The notes below the pieces were generated by a model. It was not told the origin of the DNA and did no database searches. It saw nothing but the letters and a program-made list of their open reading frames with translations. A DNA stretch of 64,000 nt from NCBI RefSeq assembly GCF_004004515.1, contig NZ_RXOL01000001.1:62001-126000 (forward strand), read 5' to 3'. The stretch's first letter is position 1. Every line of letters starts with the position of its first letter. Below, piece after piece: positions 54,711-63,796 of the stretch. The stretch is from Croceicoccus ponticola (GTDB lineage: Bacteria > Pseudomonadota > Alphaproteobacteria > Sphingomonadales > Sphingomonadaceae). A program made the translations under genes and the position numbers.

Positions 54711-55445
54711 ATGACGGCGGCAGAACTCATCGCGTCCATCGCATCGACTGTGATGTCCACAACGCTCGCTATCGTAGCGCTGATATTCAGCCATCGGCAG
54801 AGCGTTGGGTGGGCACCGGTCGCGTTCGCTTCGAAGCCTGTCATGAGCGGAACCGGTGGATCGTGGGAGTTCACCATCACGGTGACGGTCGAGTTCTGGA
54901 ATCGGCGTCGGTATCCAGTCGCACTGCGTTTTGTTCGCGCCGACATCACAGGGGTAGACATCCTCGATGTCCGATCTACGCTCGAAGTGCCTCGGTCATT
55001 CGCTCACAAAAACTGTGTCTACACCGAACCCGACGCAGTCGTTGGACCGCAGACTTCGTCTCAGGTTGAAGTGGCGATCATCTTTAAGGATCAATCGCTC
55101 GATGCGCTGAAGCCGCAGTTCGATTTCAAGATCGGCTACTTCGATCCTCGCGCCAATAAGGAGGAGGAACTTCAGTTCAGCTTCAAAGCGTTCTACCTTG
55201 AGATGGGCTGGAATAAGACAGAGGGCGAACGATCGGAGTTTATGAAGACTTATGACCGCTTGCGAGAGGACTACGAGGCTCGGCCCGACAAAGCGGAGGA
55301 AAAGCAAGCCCTGAAGACACTGCTCGACGACCCGTCGCTTCCCGCGCCTGAAGCGCGAGCAAAACGAAGCCGGTCGCAGCCCCCGAAGGGAAACAACGAT
55401 GTCAGAGAGCGCTTCCGCGATGACCTCAGCCGAGACCGCGCCTAA
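54711..55445 (+). CDS. Hypothetical protein with one membrane helix and beta-rich domain
   Basis: 244 residues. N-terminal helix (IASTVMSTTLAIVALIFSH), then a beta-sandwich-like domain (~35-150: GSWEFTITVTVEFWNRRRYPVALRF...) and a charged Arg/Lys/Glu tail. It ends 32 bp before a tRNA fragment. No family recognised. Confidence 0.65.
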   Translation: MTAAELIASIASTVMSTTLAIVALIFSHRQSVGWAPVAFASKPVMSGTGGSWEFTITVTVEFWNRRRYPVALRFVRADITGVDILDVRSTLEVPRSFAHKNCVYTEPDAVVGPQTSSQVEVAIIFKDQSLDALKPQFDFKIGYFDPRANKEEELQFSFKAFYLEMGWNKTEGERSEFMKTYDRLREDYEARPDKAEEKQALKTLLDDPSLPAPEARAKRSRSQPPKGNNDVRERFRDDLSRDRA

Positions 55446-55476
55446 GCACTGAGAAGACGGAACCGCGAATTCGCCA

Positions 55477-55509
55477 TCGGGGGATCGCCCAAATCCCTCC
55501 TCCGCTACC
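55477..55509 (+). repeat. Decayed tRNA-Met fragment (att-like)
   Basis: Only the end (TCCCTCCTCCGCTACC) and a TCGGGGG remain well matched. It separates the 244-aa gene from the HNH-like gene. Confidence 0.65.
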
Positions 55510-55644
55510 TTATTCCAGAATGTGGAACGGTGCTTTCGGTGCGTGCGGAGCGGATGCCACCGCGTCAGGATTTTTCTGCAGATCTCGGGTTACAGCCCAG
55601 ATTCCGGTCTTGCTCACTACCGCATTTCGCCTAAATCATAAGCT

Positions 55645-56667
55645 GTGACAGGCAATTACATCCTGAGTATAGCCGAGCGTGCTGCATCAGGCCCGGCTTT
55701 CACCGCTGGACAATGCTTTGCCTGTGGCGGGGAGCCAACGACTGGCAGCGGGGAACATGTCATCCCGATGTGGTTGCAGCGGCGCTTCGACTTGTTCGAC
55801 AACCACCTGACATTGCTCAACGGGACACGGTTCCCATACCGCAGCTTGACTATTCCGTGCTGCGGGTCCTGCAATGGTGGGTTTCTACGAACGATTGAAA
55901 ACGGCGTTATGGCCGTCATCGACGATCCCAATATTGACGATCCGGTTACCCGGATCACGTTCGCCCGCTGGCTTTGCAAGATATTCATTGGCATACTTGT
56001 CAAAGAGACTACGCTCGACTTCGATAGGAAGGATCGCGCCCAAGGAAAGATCGTCGACCATTTCTTCCTGGAGGATTTCTTCCACGCACAACTCATCTTG
56101 CAGACGGCTCGCAAGAAAAGCGTCTTCCAGTGCCTCCATGGGAGTTTTCCGTGTTCGGTCTATATGTATCGAATCTCTCCCGATGAGACATATGGGCAAT
56201 TCGACCTTTCGACGAGTATCGCCGGCCACTCGATTGCAATGCGCATAGGGCCGATCGGGGTAATTTTTGTGAACGACGGGGGCCTACAGCTTCACGTCGA
56301 CATGAAAGGACCCCTCGGCTTGGACGGCCGCGACCTTCATCCGGTCCAATTCTCGGAGATCGCCGCGCGCGTGCACTACAAAGCGGGGCTGAGAGACGCG
56401 ACACACACCTACACGTCTTGGGAGACGCCGGACCTGCTAACAGTCGAGCAAGTGGCTGTGCGACCCTATACGGACATTCTTGTGGAAGGTGGTGCGCGTA
56501 GAATCTTCCGGCCGTGGGACGACATCGAGTGCGCCGAGGCGATCTCCCGCTACCGCATTGCGGACTGGGGACCGGTATATGATCCCGCAACAGGCATGTT
56601 CACGACCACACTTGGCAACGGCAGCGGCGAAGTTCTGTCGCTTTCAACTCTCCTAATTCAACCCTAG
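55645..56667 (+). CDS. HNH-endonuclease-like protein with zinc Cys pairs
   Basis: 340 residues. An N-terminal zinc ribbon-like region (QCFACGGEPTTGSGEHVIPMWLQRRF...IPCCGSCNGGF) has C-x2-C, E-H-V-I-P and C-x2-C-N, as in HNH nucleases with a treble-clef fold. The remaining ~270 residues are alpha/beta with no known motif (ends GNGSGEVLSLSTLLIQP). It could be a restriction-type or toxin nuclease. It is alone between a tRNA fragment and an unrelated minus-strand gene. Confidence 0.7.
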   Translation: MTGNYILSIAERAASGPAFTAGQCFACGGEPTTGSGEHVIPMWLQRRFDLFDNHLTLLNGTRFPYRSLTIPCCGSCNGGFLRTIENGVMAVIDDPNIDDPVTRITFARWLCKIFIGILVKETTLDFDRKDRAQGKIVDHFFLEDFFHAQLILQTARKKSVFQCLHGSFPCSVYMYRISPDETYGQFDLSTSIAGHSIAMRIGPIGVIFVNDGGLQLHVDMKGPLGLDGRDLHPVQFSEIAARVHYKAGLRDATHTYTSWETPDLLTVEQVAVRPYTDILVEGGARRIFRPWDDIECAEAISRYRIADWGPVYDPATGMFTTTLGNGSGEVLSLSTLLIQP

Positions 56668-56694
56668 CGTCACTTCCGGCATCAGGTGCTTTAC

Positions 56695-56980
56695 CCGATT
56701 AACGCCAGGAAGGCCTCGCCCCGCACCAGAAAATTGCCGTAGCGGGAACCTCATCGGTATGGGATGAAATCGCCCAGAAAAACGACGCCAGTGGTAAATC
56801 CCGACGTTTGATCCACCGTCCGGACAATATCCTGCTTGCAGAGCTGCCCCCCCGAACGCTCCACGACCAGGACGTCGCCGCTGTCGAGCGAACGCGGGTT
56901 GTCCGGCCGGGCGACATATATCGAGCTGCGGCCACGAAAAAGGGCAGCTGTGCGGGCGGCTAGGAGGACCGAAACTTCTC
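56695..56980 (-). pseudogene. Possible frameshifted remnant, unidentified
   Basis: Minus-strand text NPRSLDSGDVLVVERSGG... FLGDFIPYR stops, and the next frame continues SRYGNFLVRGEAFLALIG before a stop. The two pieces look like one protein tail broken by a frameshift, faintly reminiscent of S24/S26-type peptidases. No start is convincing. Confidence 0.3.
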
Positions 56981-57444
56981 TACCACAGGCCGTGACTCCC
57001 GCCCGCGGTTCCGATGATCGTGATGAGTGAGGCCCCCAGCAGGATGCCATGCATGACCTTCATCCGACGAAAGTCAGCGGCAGGCGTGGACGACTGACGC
57101 ATGCGTTTATGGATGACGAGTGGTTCGAGGATGAACAGCATCACGGCAAATATCGCCCAGACGGTCACCATAGCTGTCATCCACCAGAACTCCGGTTCGC
57201 CGAACCGTTCCCACAAGCCGGCGCGCCAGACCATCCAGAAGCCGCTGAGACCGGCAAGAGCCACCCAGATGCGCGCCTGCCGCGCAAAGCCGCTTTCGAA
57301 TCGATGAAAGCCCGAGAGCCGCTCTTCGGGCATGGTGTCGCGGGATATTGCCGGCAATGCGACCGTGGTGACAAAAGCGACGCCGCCGATCCATAGCACG
57401 ATGGAGGTGATGTGGATCACCCGGGCAATCATGAAGTCATCCAC
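56980..57444 (-). CDS. CopD/DUF2269-like four-helix membrane protein
   Basis: 154 residues, four membrane helices. The N-terminus MIARVIHITSIVLWIGGVAFVTTVALP contains a His-bearing first helix typical of CopD-type and related integral membrane proteins; a later helix has MKVMHGILLGASLITIIG with a second His. These could coordinate copper or haem. Gene stands alone. Confidence 0.78.
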   Translation of the reverse strand: MDDFMIARVIHITSIVLWIGGVAFVTTVALPAISRDTMPEERLSGFHRFESGFARQARIWVALAGLSGFWMVWRAGLWERFGEPEFWWMTAMVTVWAIFAVMLFILEPLVIHKRMRQSSTPAADFRRMKVMHGILLGASLITIIGTAGGSHGLW

Positions 57445-57727
57445 CGTCTATCTCCCAGGCTGCTTAGATACGTAATGATGCAACATATTATGATCGAGCG
57501 AAGATTAGGCAGATCGCCTTCGCGCTGCCGGAACGCATTTTCTAAATTAGGGTCGTTTTCACAGGACGGCTATGGGTCAAGGTAGCACACCGCCTCTATT
57601 CGGAAGGCGAGTTCGCTGCGGTCCAAACGGCCTTAGAACAGACGGCGAACGACTCTGGGCAAAGTATCTGTCCCCAGCTTGCCAATCTATATTGAGAAAA
57701 TGACATGGTTGCGCCAACCATCAGGTT

Positions 57728-58285
57728 ATGTCGTTCAGGAAGCCATTTCGAGCCGTCCCGATCGTGCCGGGGCAGCGATACAGAAAAGCGCGTAAAGGTA
57801 AGGCCAAGTCGCAAAGGCAATTCTATCTCGCATTGGCATCGATCGCCGCTGTCACAGCGGTAATTATCATTGGAATGTATTTCTATTATCGTCCGTCAGC
57901 GCCGGCGGCATACGCTCAACAGTCCCAGATGACAGGGCCAGATGTCTTTGCGTGCAAGGTTTCCAGGATCACTGACGGCGACACGCTTGGTTGCTCTGAC
58001 GGGACGCGCGTTCGTCTCAATGCCGTTGCTGCCAGGGAGACTGACGGCACGTGTAGTCCCGGCCATCCGTGTCCCACTGCGACGGCCGAAGAAGCGACCG
58101 ACATGCTACGCGAGCTGGCGAGCGGCCAGACACTGCAATGTCGCCAAACGGGAACAAGCTATGGTCGAGAGGCGGCAATTTGCATCAACGAGGATGGGGT
58201 GGAGATCAATTGTGCGATGGTGCGATCTGGCACAGCGCTGATCTGGCCCAAGTTCGCGAGCGAGAATCCGATCTGCGTTTATTGA
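57728..58285 (+). CDS. Membrane-anchored TNase-like protein, copy 2
   Basis: 185 residues, same length and plan as 40974 (FRKPFRAVP, RYRKARK, one helix, ITDGDTLGC, RVRLNAVAARE, CSPGHPCP, GREAAIC, WPKFASENPICVY). Compared with copy 1, the position before AAIC reads GRE rather than NRK. Both copies keep the Arg and all Cys. The spacing after a decayed att and helicase relic parallels island 2. Confidence 0.82.
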   Translation: MSFRKPFRAVPIVPGQRYRKARKGKAKSQRQFYLALASIAAVTAVIIIGMYFYYRPSAPAAYAQQSQMTGPDVFACKVSRITDGDTLGCSDGTRVRLNAVAARETDGTCSPGHPCPTATAEEATDMLRELASGQTLQCRQTGTSYGREAAICINEDGVEINCAMVRSGTALIWPKFASENPICVY

Positions 58286-58817
58286 TCGTCCACGCTCAGC
58301 CACGAACCAGTCGCCAGAAGGCCTCTCGGCATCGCTATCGACCATCCGCGAACCTAGCTGGATCACGTATCCCAACTGGTCAGTTCTGCTTTCTTGGCGC
58401 TATTCGTCCTGCCTGATGCAGAGAAGAACCTGGCCGAAAGGCATCTGATGCGAGCGATCCATGCCTTATCGCATTTCTCTCAAACGGTAAGTCTCACTCA
58501 GTGCTCCGCGATGCGGTGAAGAGCGATTTGGAACGGATTCGTAAGTTGGAAACGGTCGCCAAATACAATGGCGGCATTGCCATCTGGCCGAAGTTCCAGC
58601 ATCCGGCCCTCCGTGATCCACCTACATTTTGACGAAGTGCTTTTTTTCGCCGAGCATCTACATTCTTGAAGCAAGGTTTGCGCTTGCCGTGGAATAGCTG
58701 CTCGCCGAACACCGCGCATTTCCTTGGGTTTTGCCGTATTTTCTCGGCAACCCAGACCATAGTATAAACCCTTACGGTTTATGTTGGTGCTGCAAGCCAG
58801 GCAGGCACGCATACACA
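58286..58817. other. About 530 bp without a convincing gene
   Basis: Short frames on both strands only. It lies where the small pre-integrase gene and integrase N-terminus would be expected, and none of the conserved pre-integrase sequence or palindrome is recognisable. That suggests a deletion. Confidence 0.45.
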
Positions 58818-59161
58818 CATGTTCGCGATTTTCTCGACAGCATGCTTCGAGACAGCACGCGGGCCATGGCGTCGGCAACGTTGAAACCCATTCGAACATC
58901 TACAATCGGATATTCAAGCCGTTGATGCTTGCATGCGGCGTCGTGGGCGAAAATGGATCGCCGCGGTTTTCACTCCACGCTTTGCGCCATGCTGCGGCGT
59001 CGCTCTTCATCGAGCAGGGGTGGCCGCCGAAGAAAATCCAGACCATGCTGGGGCATTCGTCGATCACGATGACTTATGACGTCTACGGTCACCTCTTTCA
59101 TGACCCTGCGAAGGACGTGGATCTTATGGGTGAGATGGAAAGGGGGCTGCTGGCGGCCTAG
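58818..59161 (+). pseudogene. Integrase pseudogene with internal deletion (island 3)
   Basis: Begins inside the gene with HVRDFLDSMLRDSTRAMA, jumps with a frame change at GGCG microhomology to VGNVETHSNIYNRIFKPLM, and continues intact to the stop with H-x-x-R, LGHSS and DVYGH. About 430 bp holding the first catalytic Arg are missing, so it cannot recombine. Confidence 0.92.
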
Positions 59162-59318
59162 CCTTTTGGTCCTAAAATGCGCCGGTCGGAGCACGTCGAT
59201 CAGACCGACGAGCGGATGCGACGCGCGAGCGTCAAGGAGCGAACTGGCTCACTGGCTGAGCGATCAATTGCGTAACTAACGAAGCGCCAAAAAATCCGCG
59301 TGAATCGATCGACGTTGC

Positions 59319-59888
59319 CTAGGCGACAAGATGGCCGTCGATTTCGGCATCGAGGCGAATGTCGACGAACATCGCGTAAATGGCCGCGCCCGCGCTATCG
59401 ATGTAGCGCTCCATGGACGAGATGCCCTCCTGGCTCAGCACGACCATGCCCGCATTCGGGTTTGCTGCGCCGCGCTCCTTTTGGATTAGACCTTGTTCGG
59501 AAAGCAGGGTCAGCCAGCGTTCGCCCGTGGCGAGAGGGATCTTGGCGTCCTGGCAGATCGCCTTGATCGGCAGGGGTTTCCGGCCAGCGTCACCTTCGAC
59601 GAAAAGAGTCAGCAGGATGTCCCAAGACGCATTGCTGAAAAGCTCTGGTTCGAGGTGATCGTGACGGCTGTTACGAAGTTTTAGAAGCAAACGGCCCAGG
59701 CTTCGGCGGTCCATCGGTCCCGGTTGGCGATCGCCCAGCACGGAGGATGCAAATGGCTCCACAGGATCGCGATCGCGCGAGCTATCGAACAGCACGGCTT
59801 TTCGTTCTGCGTCGGCAGCAAGGCCGCCCATGATCCGCTCTAGGCGACGAAGCTTATGGGCGATCAGGACAAAATCTTGATTGGGCAT
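59319..59888 (-). CDS. Winged-helix (MarR-like) regulator
   Basis: 189 residues. The C-terminal part holds the DNA-binding wing: ASWDILLTLFVEGDAG, PIKAICQDAKIPLATGERWLTLLSEQGLIQKER and a basic/hydrophobic wing. The N-terminal third is variable. Paralogue of 60228, which shares SWDILL and the same helix pattern. Target unknown. Confidence 0.75.
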   Translation of the reverse strand: MPNQDFVLIAHKLRRLERIMGGLAADAERKAVLFDSSRDRDPVEPFASSVLGDRQPGPMDRRSLGRLLLKLRNSRHDHLEPELFSNASWDILLTLFVEGDAGRKPLPIKAICQDAKIPLATGERWLTLLSEQGLIQKERGAANPNAGMVVLSQEGISSMERYIDSAGAAIYAMFVDIRLDAEIDGHLVA

Positions 59889-59987
59889 CGATAATCCGGA
59901 ATCATTGGGGGAGCTGGTCGTCTATCGCATAGCGATCAGCGATGAAACCCCCATCATGAGCAGCGGGAGCACACCGCTAAGACCGGT

Positions 59988-60173
59988 CTAACCGCCGCCT
60001 GATCGTCCGGCCTCGTCAATTACGTCGATAGAGCGTTGTATCGAACGCAGCTCGACAAGCGCCGTATCGAGGATTGCGCCAGCACGGGTCAGGCCCAAGG
60101 CGTCAACCTTCGTCAGACAGCTTTCCATTTCGAGGATGACCGCTCTTAGTCCCATAGCGTCTAAATTGTGCAC
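59988..60173 (-). CDS. Small helical hypothetical protein, 61 aa
   Basis: MHNLDAMGLRAVILEMESCL..., one or two amphipathic helices. It lies between the two paralogous winged-helix genes. No family recognised; real gene status moderately supported by position only. Confidence 0.45.
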   Translation of the reverse strand: MHNLDAMGLRAVILEMESCLTKVDALGLTRAGAILDTALVELRSIQRSIDVIDEAGRSGGG

Positions 60174-60227
60174 GTTTGCCCCTGTCTACTGACATCGCAG
60201 TATATTGTGGCAGTGACGATCTGTTAA

Positions 60228-60788
60228 CTATCCTTTAGGATTCGACTCGTTTCGGGACGATTGATTAAAATCCAGAAGATACAGCGTCATGGCGCGGAAC
60301 CCTTCGTCGGTCAGTTCCACTAACATTTCCCGGCGATCTCGCTCCGACGGTGTCCGACGAAGAAGCCCAGCTTCTTCCATGACGCCAATCCAGCGGAGCG
60401 CCGTCGTCGAAGCTACGCCAGAGGCAAAGCAGACACTCTTTGTCGTCAGCTGCTTTCCACTGGCCTTGTGCTGAAAGGCATCGAGCAAGATGTCCCATGA
60501 AGGCTCTCCGAAGAGCCCCCGATCAAACCATCGATCGCGTCGCCGGCGGGCAGCATGAATGGCGCGGGCTACTCGAGCGAGATGATTGGGGCCGGCCTCC
60601 AGGACATTGAGTGGACCGAGAGGCTCGTCCGGCAAAGCAATTGCCTCAGCTCTGATGGGATTGCTTTCGATCTCGTCTGCGATTCTGTTCAGCCGTGACG
60701 CCACCGCACGTAATTCGCGAGCCTTGGACCCGGCAGCTCTCGACGACTCCGATGGCCCTTGAAAGCTTTTTGAGTTGATGTCCTTCAC
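60228..60788 (-). CDS. Winged-helix (MarR-like) regulator, paralogue of 59319
   Basis: 186 residues. PSWDILLDAFQHKASGK, SVCFASGVASTTALRWIGVMEEAGLLRRT and RREMLVELTDEGFRAM form the winged helix. A Ser/Arg/Ala-rich N-terminus and a coiled segment precede it. Upstream is a ~180-bp AT-rich region that is a likely operator zone. Function unknown. Confidence 0.75.
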   Translation of the reverse strand: MKDINSKSFQGPSESSRAAGSKARELRAVASRLNRIADEIESNPIRAEAIALPDEPLGPLNVLEAGPNHLARVARAIHAARRRRDRWFDRGLFGEPSWDILLDAFQHKASGKQLTTKSVCFASGVASTTALRWIGVMEEAGLLRRTPSERDRREMLVELTDEGFRAMTLYLLDFNQSSRNESNPKG

Positions 60789-61016
60789 TCGAAAACTCCC
60801 TTTCGGCGAGAGCCTTAGGGGACGTTAACTTCAAGTGCAAACCAACCGCAGTTAATATAGGTATAATTACATAGACTTAGCGCGATTTATCACAATTTCG
60901 GCTTTGTGGGATCGCTGCGCTTTCATTATTTAAGCGGGGCTTCGCAAAACGCTCTTCTGCGCTCGCATGCAGTCGCCACCGCCTTTCCTGGCCAGGGTAA
61001 GCGCGATAGATCTCCG

Positions 61017-62399
61017 TCAGACGAGAGACACTTTGTGTGGAGCAGAGGCGACGGTCATCTCGCGGAGTAGTGCCAATGCGGATTTGAGCCCCTTTCGAGT
61101 GATCAATCCGCCGGTGGAGACCCGGAAGGCTGGAGGTGCTCCGGTCCTCTCGACCGCGAAGGCATCGGAAAAGCTGAGCGAAAGGCCAAAAGGCCGCAGC
61201 GTATCGATGATGATTGCCGGATCAGATCCAAGTGGCAAAGGCAGCCAGAGGTGGTAGCCGTAAGGTTGGGCGCGATAGCTCCCGGGCCTCAACGTATTAG
61301 CAACAATCTCTTGGCGAGCGCGCACTTCCGATCGCACCGCTTCGGCCAAGTGCCAGAACTCACCGTTTTCGAGCCAGACCGATACGACCGCGGCATTGAA
61401 TGGTGGCGCCATAATCGCTGTTTCGTGCAGATCTGCAGCGAGGCGCCACGCGGCCCCTATGTCGGGTGCGCGAACCCATGCGAGACGCAGGCCGGGCGAG
61501 ATGATTTTCGAGATACTGCAGATGTGAAAGGTTCTGTCCGGGATCAGTGATGCCAACGGGGGCATCGGCACCTCGGGAAGAAGTCCGTAAGCATCGTCTT
61601 CAATCACGACCAGATTGGAACACGCGGCTACTTGGGCGATCGCCTCGCGTCTAGCTAGGCCCATCGTCGCCGTAGTGGGGTTGTCATTGGTCGGTATGAC
61701 GTAGAGCCCGTTGATGTGTTCGCGCTGGCAAGTCTCGGCGAGAGCCTCGGGCAGGATTCCATCCTTGTCAGTGGGGATCGGAACGAGACGCAGGCCGTAG
61801 CGACGCGCTACCGACAGAAAGCCGGGATATGCAAATGGCGCGACCGCAATCGTGTCTCCCGGCCGGAACGCGGTGCTGACGATCGCGTGCAAGCCGTGCT
61901 GTCCGCCCGCTGTCACAACAACAGTATCAGCGCCGCATTCTATCCCGCGGGTTTGAAGCAATGTTGCACCTGCTGCGCGCACCGAAGCCATTCCGCCGCT
62001 CGGTTGATAATGAAACGGGGGCGGAATGGTTGCCTGGGTCATCAGGATGTCGCTTGCGGAACGCCAAGCGTTGGCGAGAGCGTTACCGGCCGGTTCCGGC
62101 GGAGCATTCATGCCGGTCTCGACAGGCTGGTCAACCTCGACATTCGTGCTGGCCGGCTGTGTCAAGATGAAGCTGCCGCGCCGCCCTTCGCCGCCGATCA
62201 GGCCACGTCGCTGCGCTTCACTGTAACCCCGGCTGACGGTGGTGAGATCAACCCCCAGCATTTCAGCCAAGGCTCGCTGCGGAGGCAATCTTGTGCCGGC
62301 TGTCAATCTTCCAACGACAATGTCCTGCTCTATTGCATCGGCAATTGCGAGATACTTGGGTCCGGTGACGGAAGTTAGATCGGGTAGCCAGTTGTGCAT
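61017..62399 (-). CDS. MocR-type regulator: GntR HTH fused to aminotransferase-like PLP domain
   Basis: 460 residues. The N-terminal GntR winged helix is DAIEQDIVVGRLTAGTRLPPQRALAEMLGV followed by TTVSRGYSEAQRRGL. From ~110 on, a fold-type I aminotransferase domain shows the PLP Asp/Tyr region (VVIEDDAYG), Lys in CSISKIISPGLRLAWV (~284) and a PTNDNPTTA turn. MocR proteins often control pyridoxal or GABA genes; the target is not evident here. Divergent from nothing; it ends the 3' side near 61017. Confidence 0.9.
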   Translation of the reverse strand: MHNWLPDLTSVTGPKYLAIADAIEQDIVVGRLTAGTRLPPQRALAEMLGVDLTTVSRGYSEAQRRGLIGGEGRRGSFILTQPASTNVEVDQPVETGMNAPPEPAGNALANAWRSASDILMTQATIPPPFHYQPSGGMASVRAAGATLLQTRGIECGADTVVVTAGGQHGLHAIVSTAFRPGDTIAVAPFAYPGFLSVARRYGLRLVPIPTDKDGILPEALAETCQREHINGLYVIPTNDNPTTATMGLARREAIAQVAACSNLVVIEDDAYGLLPEVPMPPLASLIPDRTFHICSISKIISPGLRLAWVRAPDIGAAWRLAADLHETAIMAPPFNAAVVSVWLENGEFWHLAEAVRSEVRARQEIVANTLRPGSYRAQPYGYHLWLPLPLGSDPAIIIDTLRPFGLSLSFSDAFAVERTGAPPAFRVSTGGLITRKGLKSALALLREMTVASAPHKVSLV

Positions 62400-62432
62400 G
62401 GCAGGGCCTTACAGGAAATCCCTAGTTCGCGG

Positions 62433-62753
62433 CTAGTCGCGGTGGAAAAAGGCTGGCCGGCCAAGGAGAACGTTCCGAGCCATCTCGCCCCTGTCGTGGG
62501 CGGCGAGTGCGCCGCCAGGGCTCTCCTCGTCCCAAAAGGCGGGATCGACATACTGGCGAAGTGCATCGATTTGGCGTGCCGTCTGGTCCGCCTGCTCTTG
62601 CAGCAGCGTCCTCGCGATGACAACTTCGGGAAAGTCGTCGCCTTCACCGGCAGCTACGAGCGCGCCTAGATCGGTCCGGCGCAGTGAGTTAAACATTTCC
62701 GCGACTAAGTCTCGGGCGGCAGCAAGACCGTGCGAGGCCGCTAGATTACTCAT
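62433..62753 (-). CDS. Hypothetical protein, acidic helical
   Basis: 106 residues from MSNLAASHGLAAARDLV, chosen because this ATG lies 8 bp inside the end of the DUF983 gene (a longer frame opens at 62789). All-helical, with an RTLLQEQADQTARQIDALRQ segment. It may be coupled to the DUF983 gene. No family recognised. Confidence 0.6.
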   Translation of the reverse strand: MSNLAASHGLAAARDLVAEMFNSLRRTDLGALVAAGEGDDFPEVVIARTLLQEQADQTARQIDALRQYVDPAFWDEESPGGALAAHDRGEMARNVLLGRPAFFHRD

Positions 62754-63195
62754 CGCCCACTTCCGGTCTGAGTTTTTTGGCGCTGGCATTGAGCTGCGCC
62801 CACAGTTTCTCGGTGCCTGCCTCCTGCGCGTCGTTGGCGAATTGAGACGCGACGAGCCAGCCTTTGATCGGCTGCAGGGGGAATATGCAGCCGAAGACCA
62901 GAAGCGGAAGGGAGGTTACAAGGTGCACCCAGAACGGTGGATCAAGAGCGGCTTGAATCCAGACAGCCACGAAGGTGAGGGGGAAGGCCACGATGCACAA
63001 CGAGAAAAATGCAGGACCATCGTCTGGAGCGGCGAAGCTGTAGTCGAGCGCACACACCGGGCATTGATCTGTGAGCTTGAGCCATTTGCGGAACATCCTG
63101 CCCTGTCCGCATCTCGGACAAAGCCCCTTCCATCCACATTTCAGGATCCAGGCAAACTTACCGTCGGAGGGTGCTACATTGAGCGACATTATCAT
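62746..63195 (-). CDS. DUF983-family zinc-ribbon membrane protein
   Basis: 149 residues. KGLCPRCGQGRMF and DQCPVCALDYSF are two C-x2-C pairs of a zinc ribbon, followed by a DDGPAFF motif and two membrane helices (LCIVAFPLTFVAVWIQ and LVTSLPLLVFGCIFPL). This is the DUF983 pattern; often near cytochrome oxidase genes. ATG at 63195 or 63189. Confidence 0.88.
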   Translation of the reverse strand: MIMSLNVAPSDGKFAWILKCGWKGLCPRCGQGRMFRKWLKLTDQCPVCALDYSFAAPDDGPAFFSLCIVAFPLTFVAVWIQAALDPPFWVHLVTSLPLLVFGCIFPLQPIKGWLVASQFANDAQEAGTEKLWAQLNASAKKLRPEVGDE

Positions 63196-63232
63196 CTACC
63201 ACACAAACATAGAGAAGCTTTGTCTGCTATGT

Positions 63233-63246
63233 TTGTATGCATACAA
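63233..63246. promoter_or_regulatory. Perfect 14-bp palindrome upstream of the DUF983 gene
   Basis: TTGTATGCATACAA lies 38-51 bp upstream of the DUF983 start in an AT-rich promoter region. A dimeric repressor such as a GntR- or TetR-type regulator could bind it; the neighbouring MocR protein is an obvious candidate, unproven. Confidence 0.5.
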
Positions 63247-63335
63247 TGTCAATACAAAATAAAACATACTGCTGACATAACCTTGCATGCCAATCAGATT
63301 TTCAGTAAGCTGAAGGCCGGCATTTGCGAAATTCA

Positions 63336-63351
63336 CGTAGACGCGTCTACG
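63336..63351. repeat. 16-bp perfect palindrome beside att 6
   Basis: Same sequence as 38598-38613, again 13 bp before the att core, at the far right of the array. Confidence 0.86.
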
Positions 63352-63364
63352 CGCTGTTTCCGTT

Positions 63365-63415
63365 GGGATCATAATCCGCGTGTCGGGGGTTCGAGTCCGC
63401 TCCGCTACCATTTTT
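63365..63415 (+). repeat. Attachment site at the right end of the array
   Basis: Matches the tRNA-Met core with GGGATC for GGAATC and a 2-bp deletion in the acceptor region (GTCCGCTCCGCT). Ends with the same ATTTTT run. Confidence 0.88.
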
Positions 63416-63606
63416 GCAATAAAATCATAACTTTATACTCGTTCCCAAGACGGGAAGGCCGAAATGCATTTTACGCAAATAGGGCTAGTTTTGCGGTTCC
63501 GGTAAACCGGACCGCCAAACATGCTGATTTTGCTAGATGAGCATCCGATTCTGCATCCTTCGCTCAATACGATTCGCTGTCAGGCGTGCTAGCGGCATCA
63601 CAACAT

Positions 63607-63678
63607 CACCTCTTTCACGACCCTGCGAGGGACGTTGACCTGATGGTTGAGATGGAGAGGGGCTGCTGGCGGCTTTAG
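63607..63678 (+). pseudogene. Integrase 3'-end relic beyond the last att
   Basis: Reads HLFHDPARDVDLM-x-EMERG, then shifts frame by one base before the stop. Matches the last ~70 bp of the integrase. It lies outside the outermost good att, so an older element once extended further. Confidence 0.82.
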
Positions 63679-63796
63679 CGTCCATCATCATAGAATATGC
63701 CATCCACGCTTGCGGGGCTCTTCCACGCTCGCTCTAAGCACTGACACGCCCGACAGTGATTGACGCAGGCACGTTTGGTCAGGATAGATCGATCCG

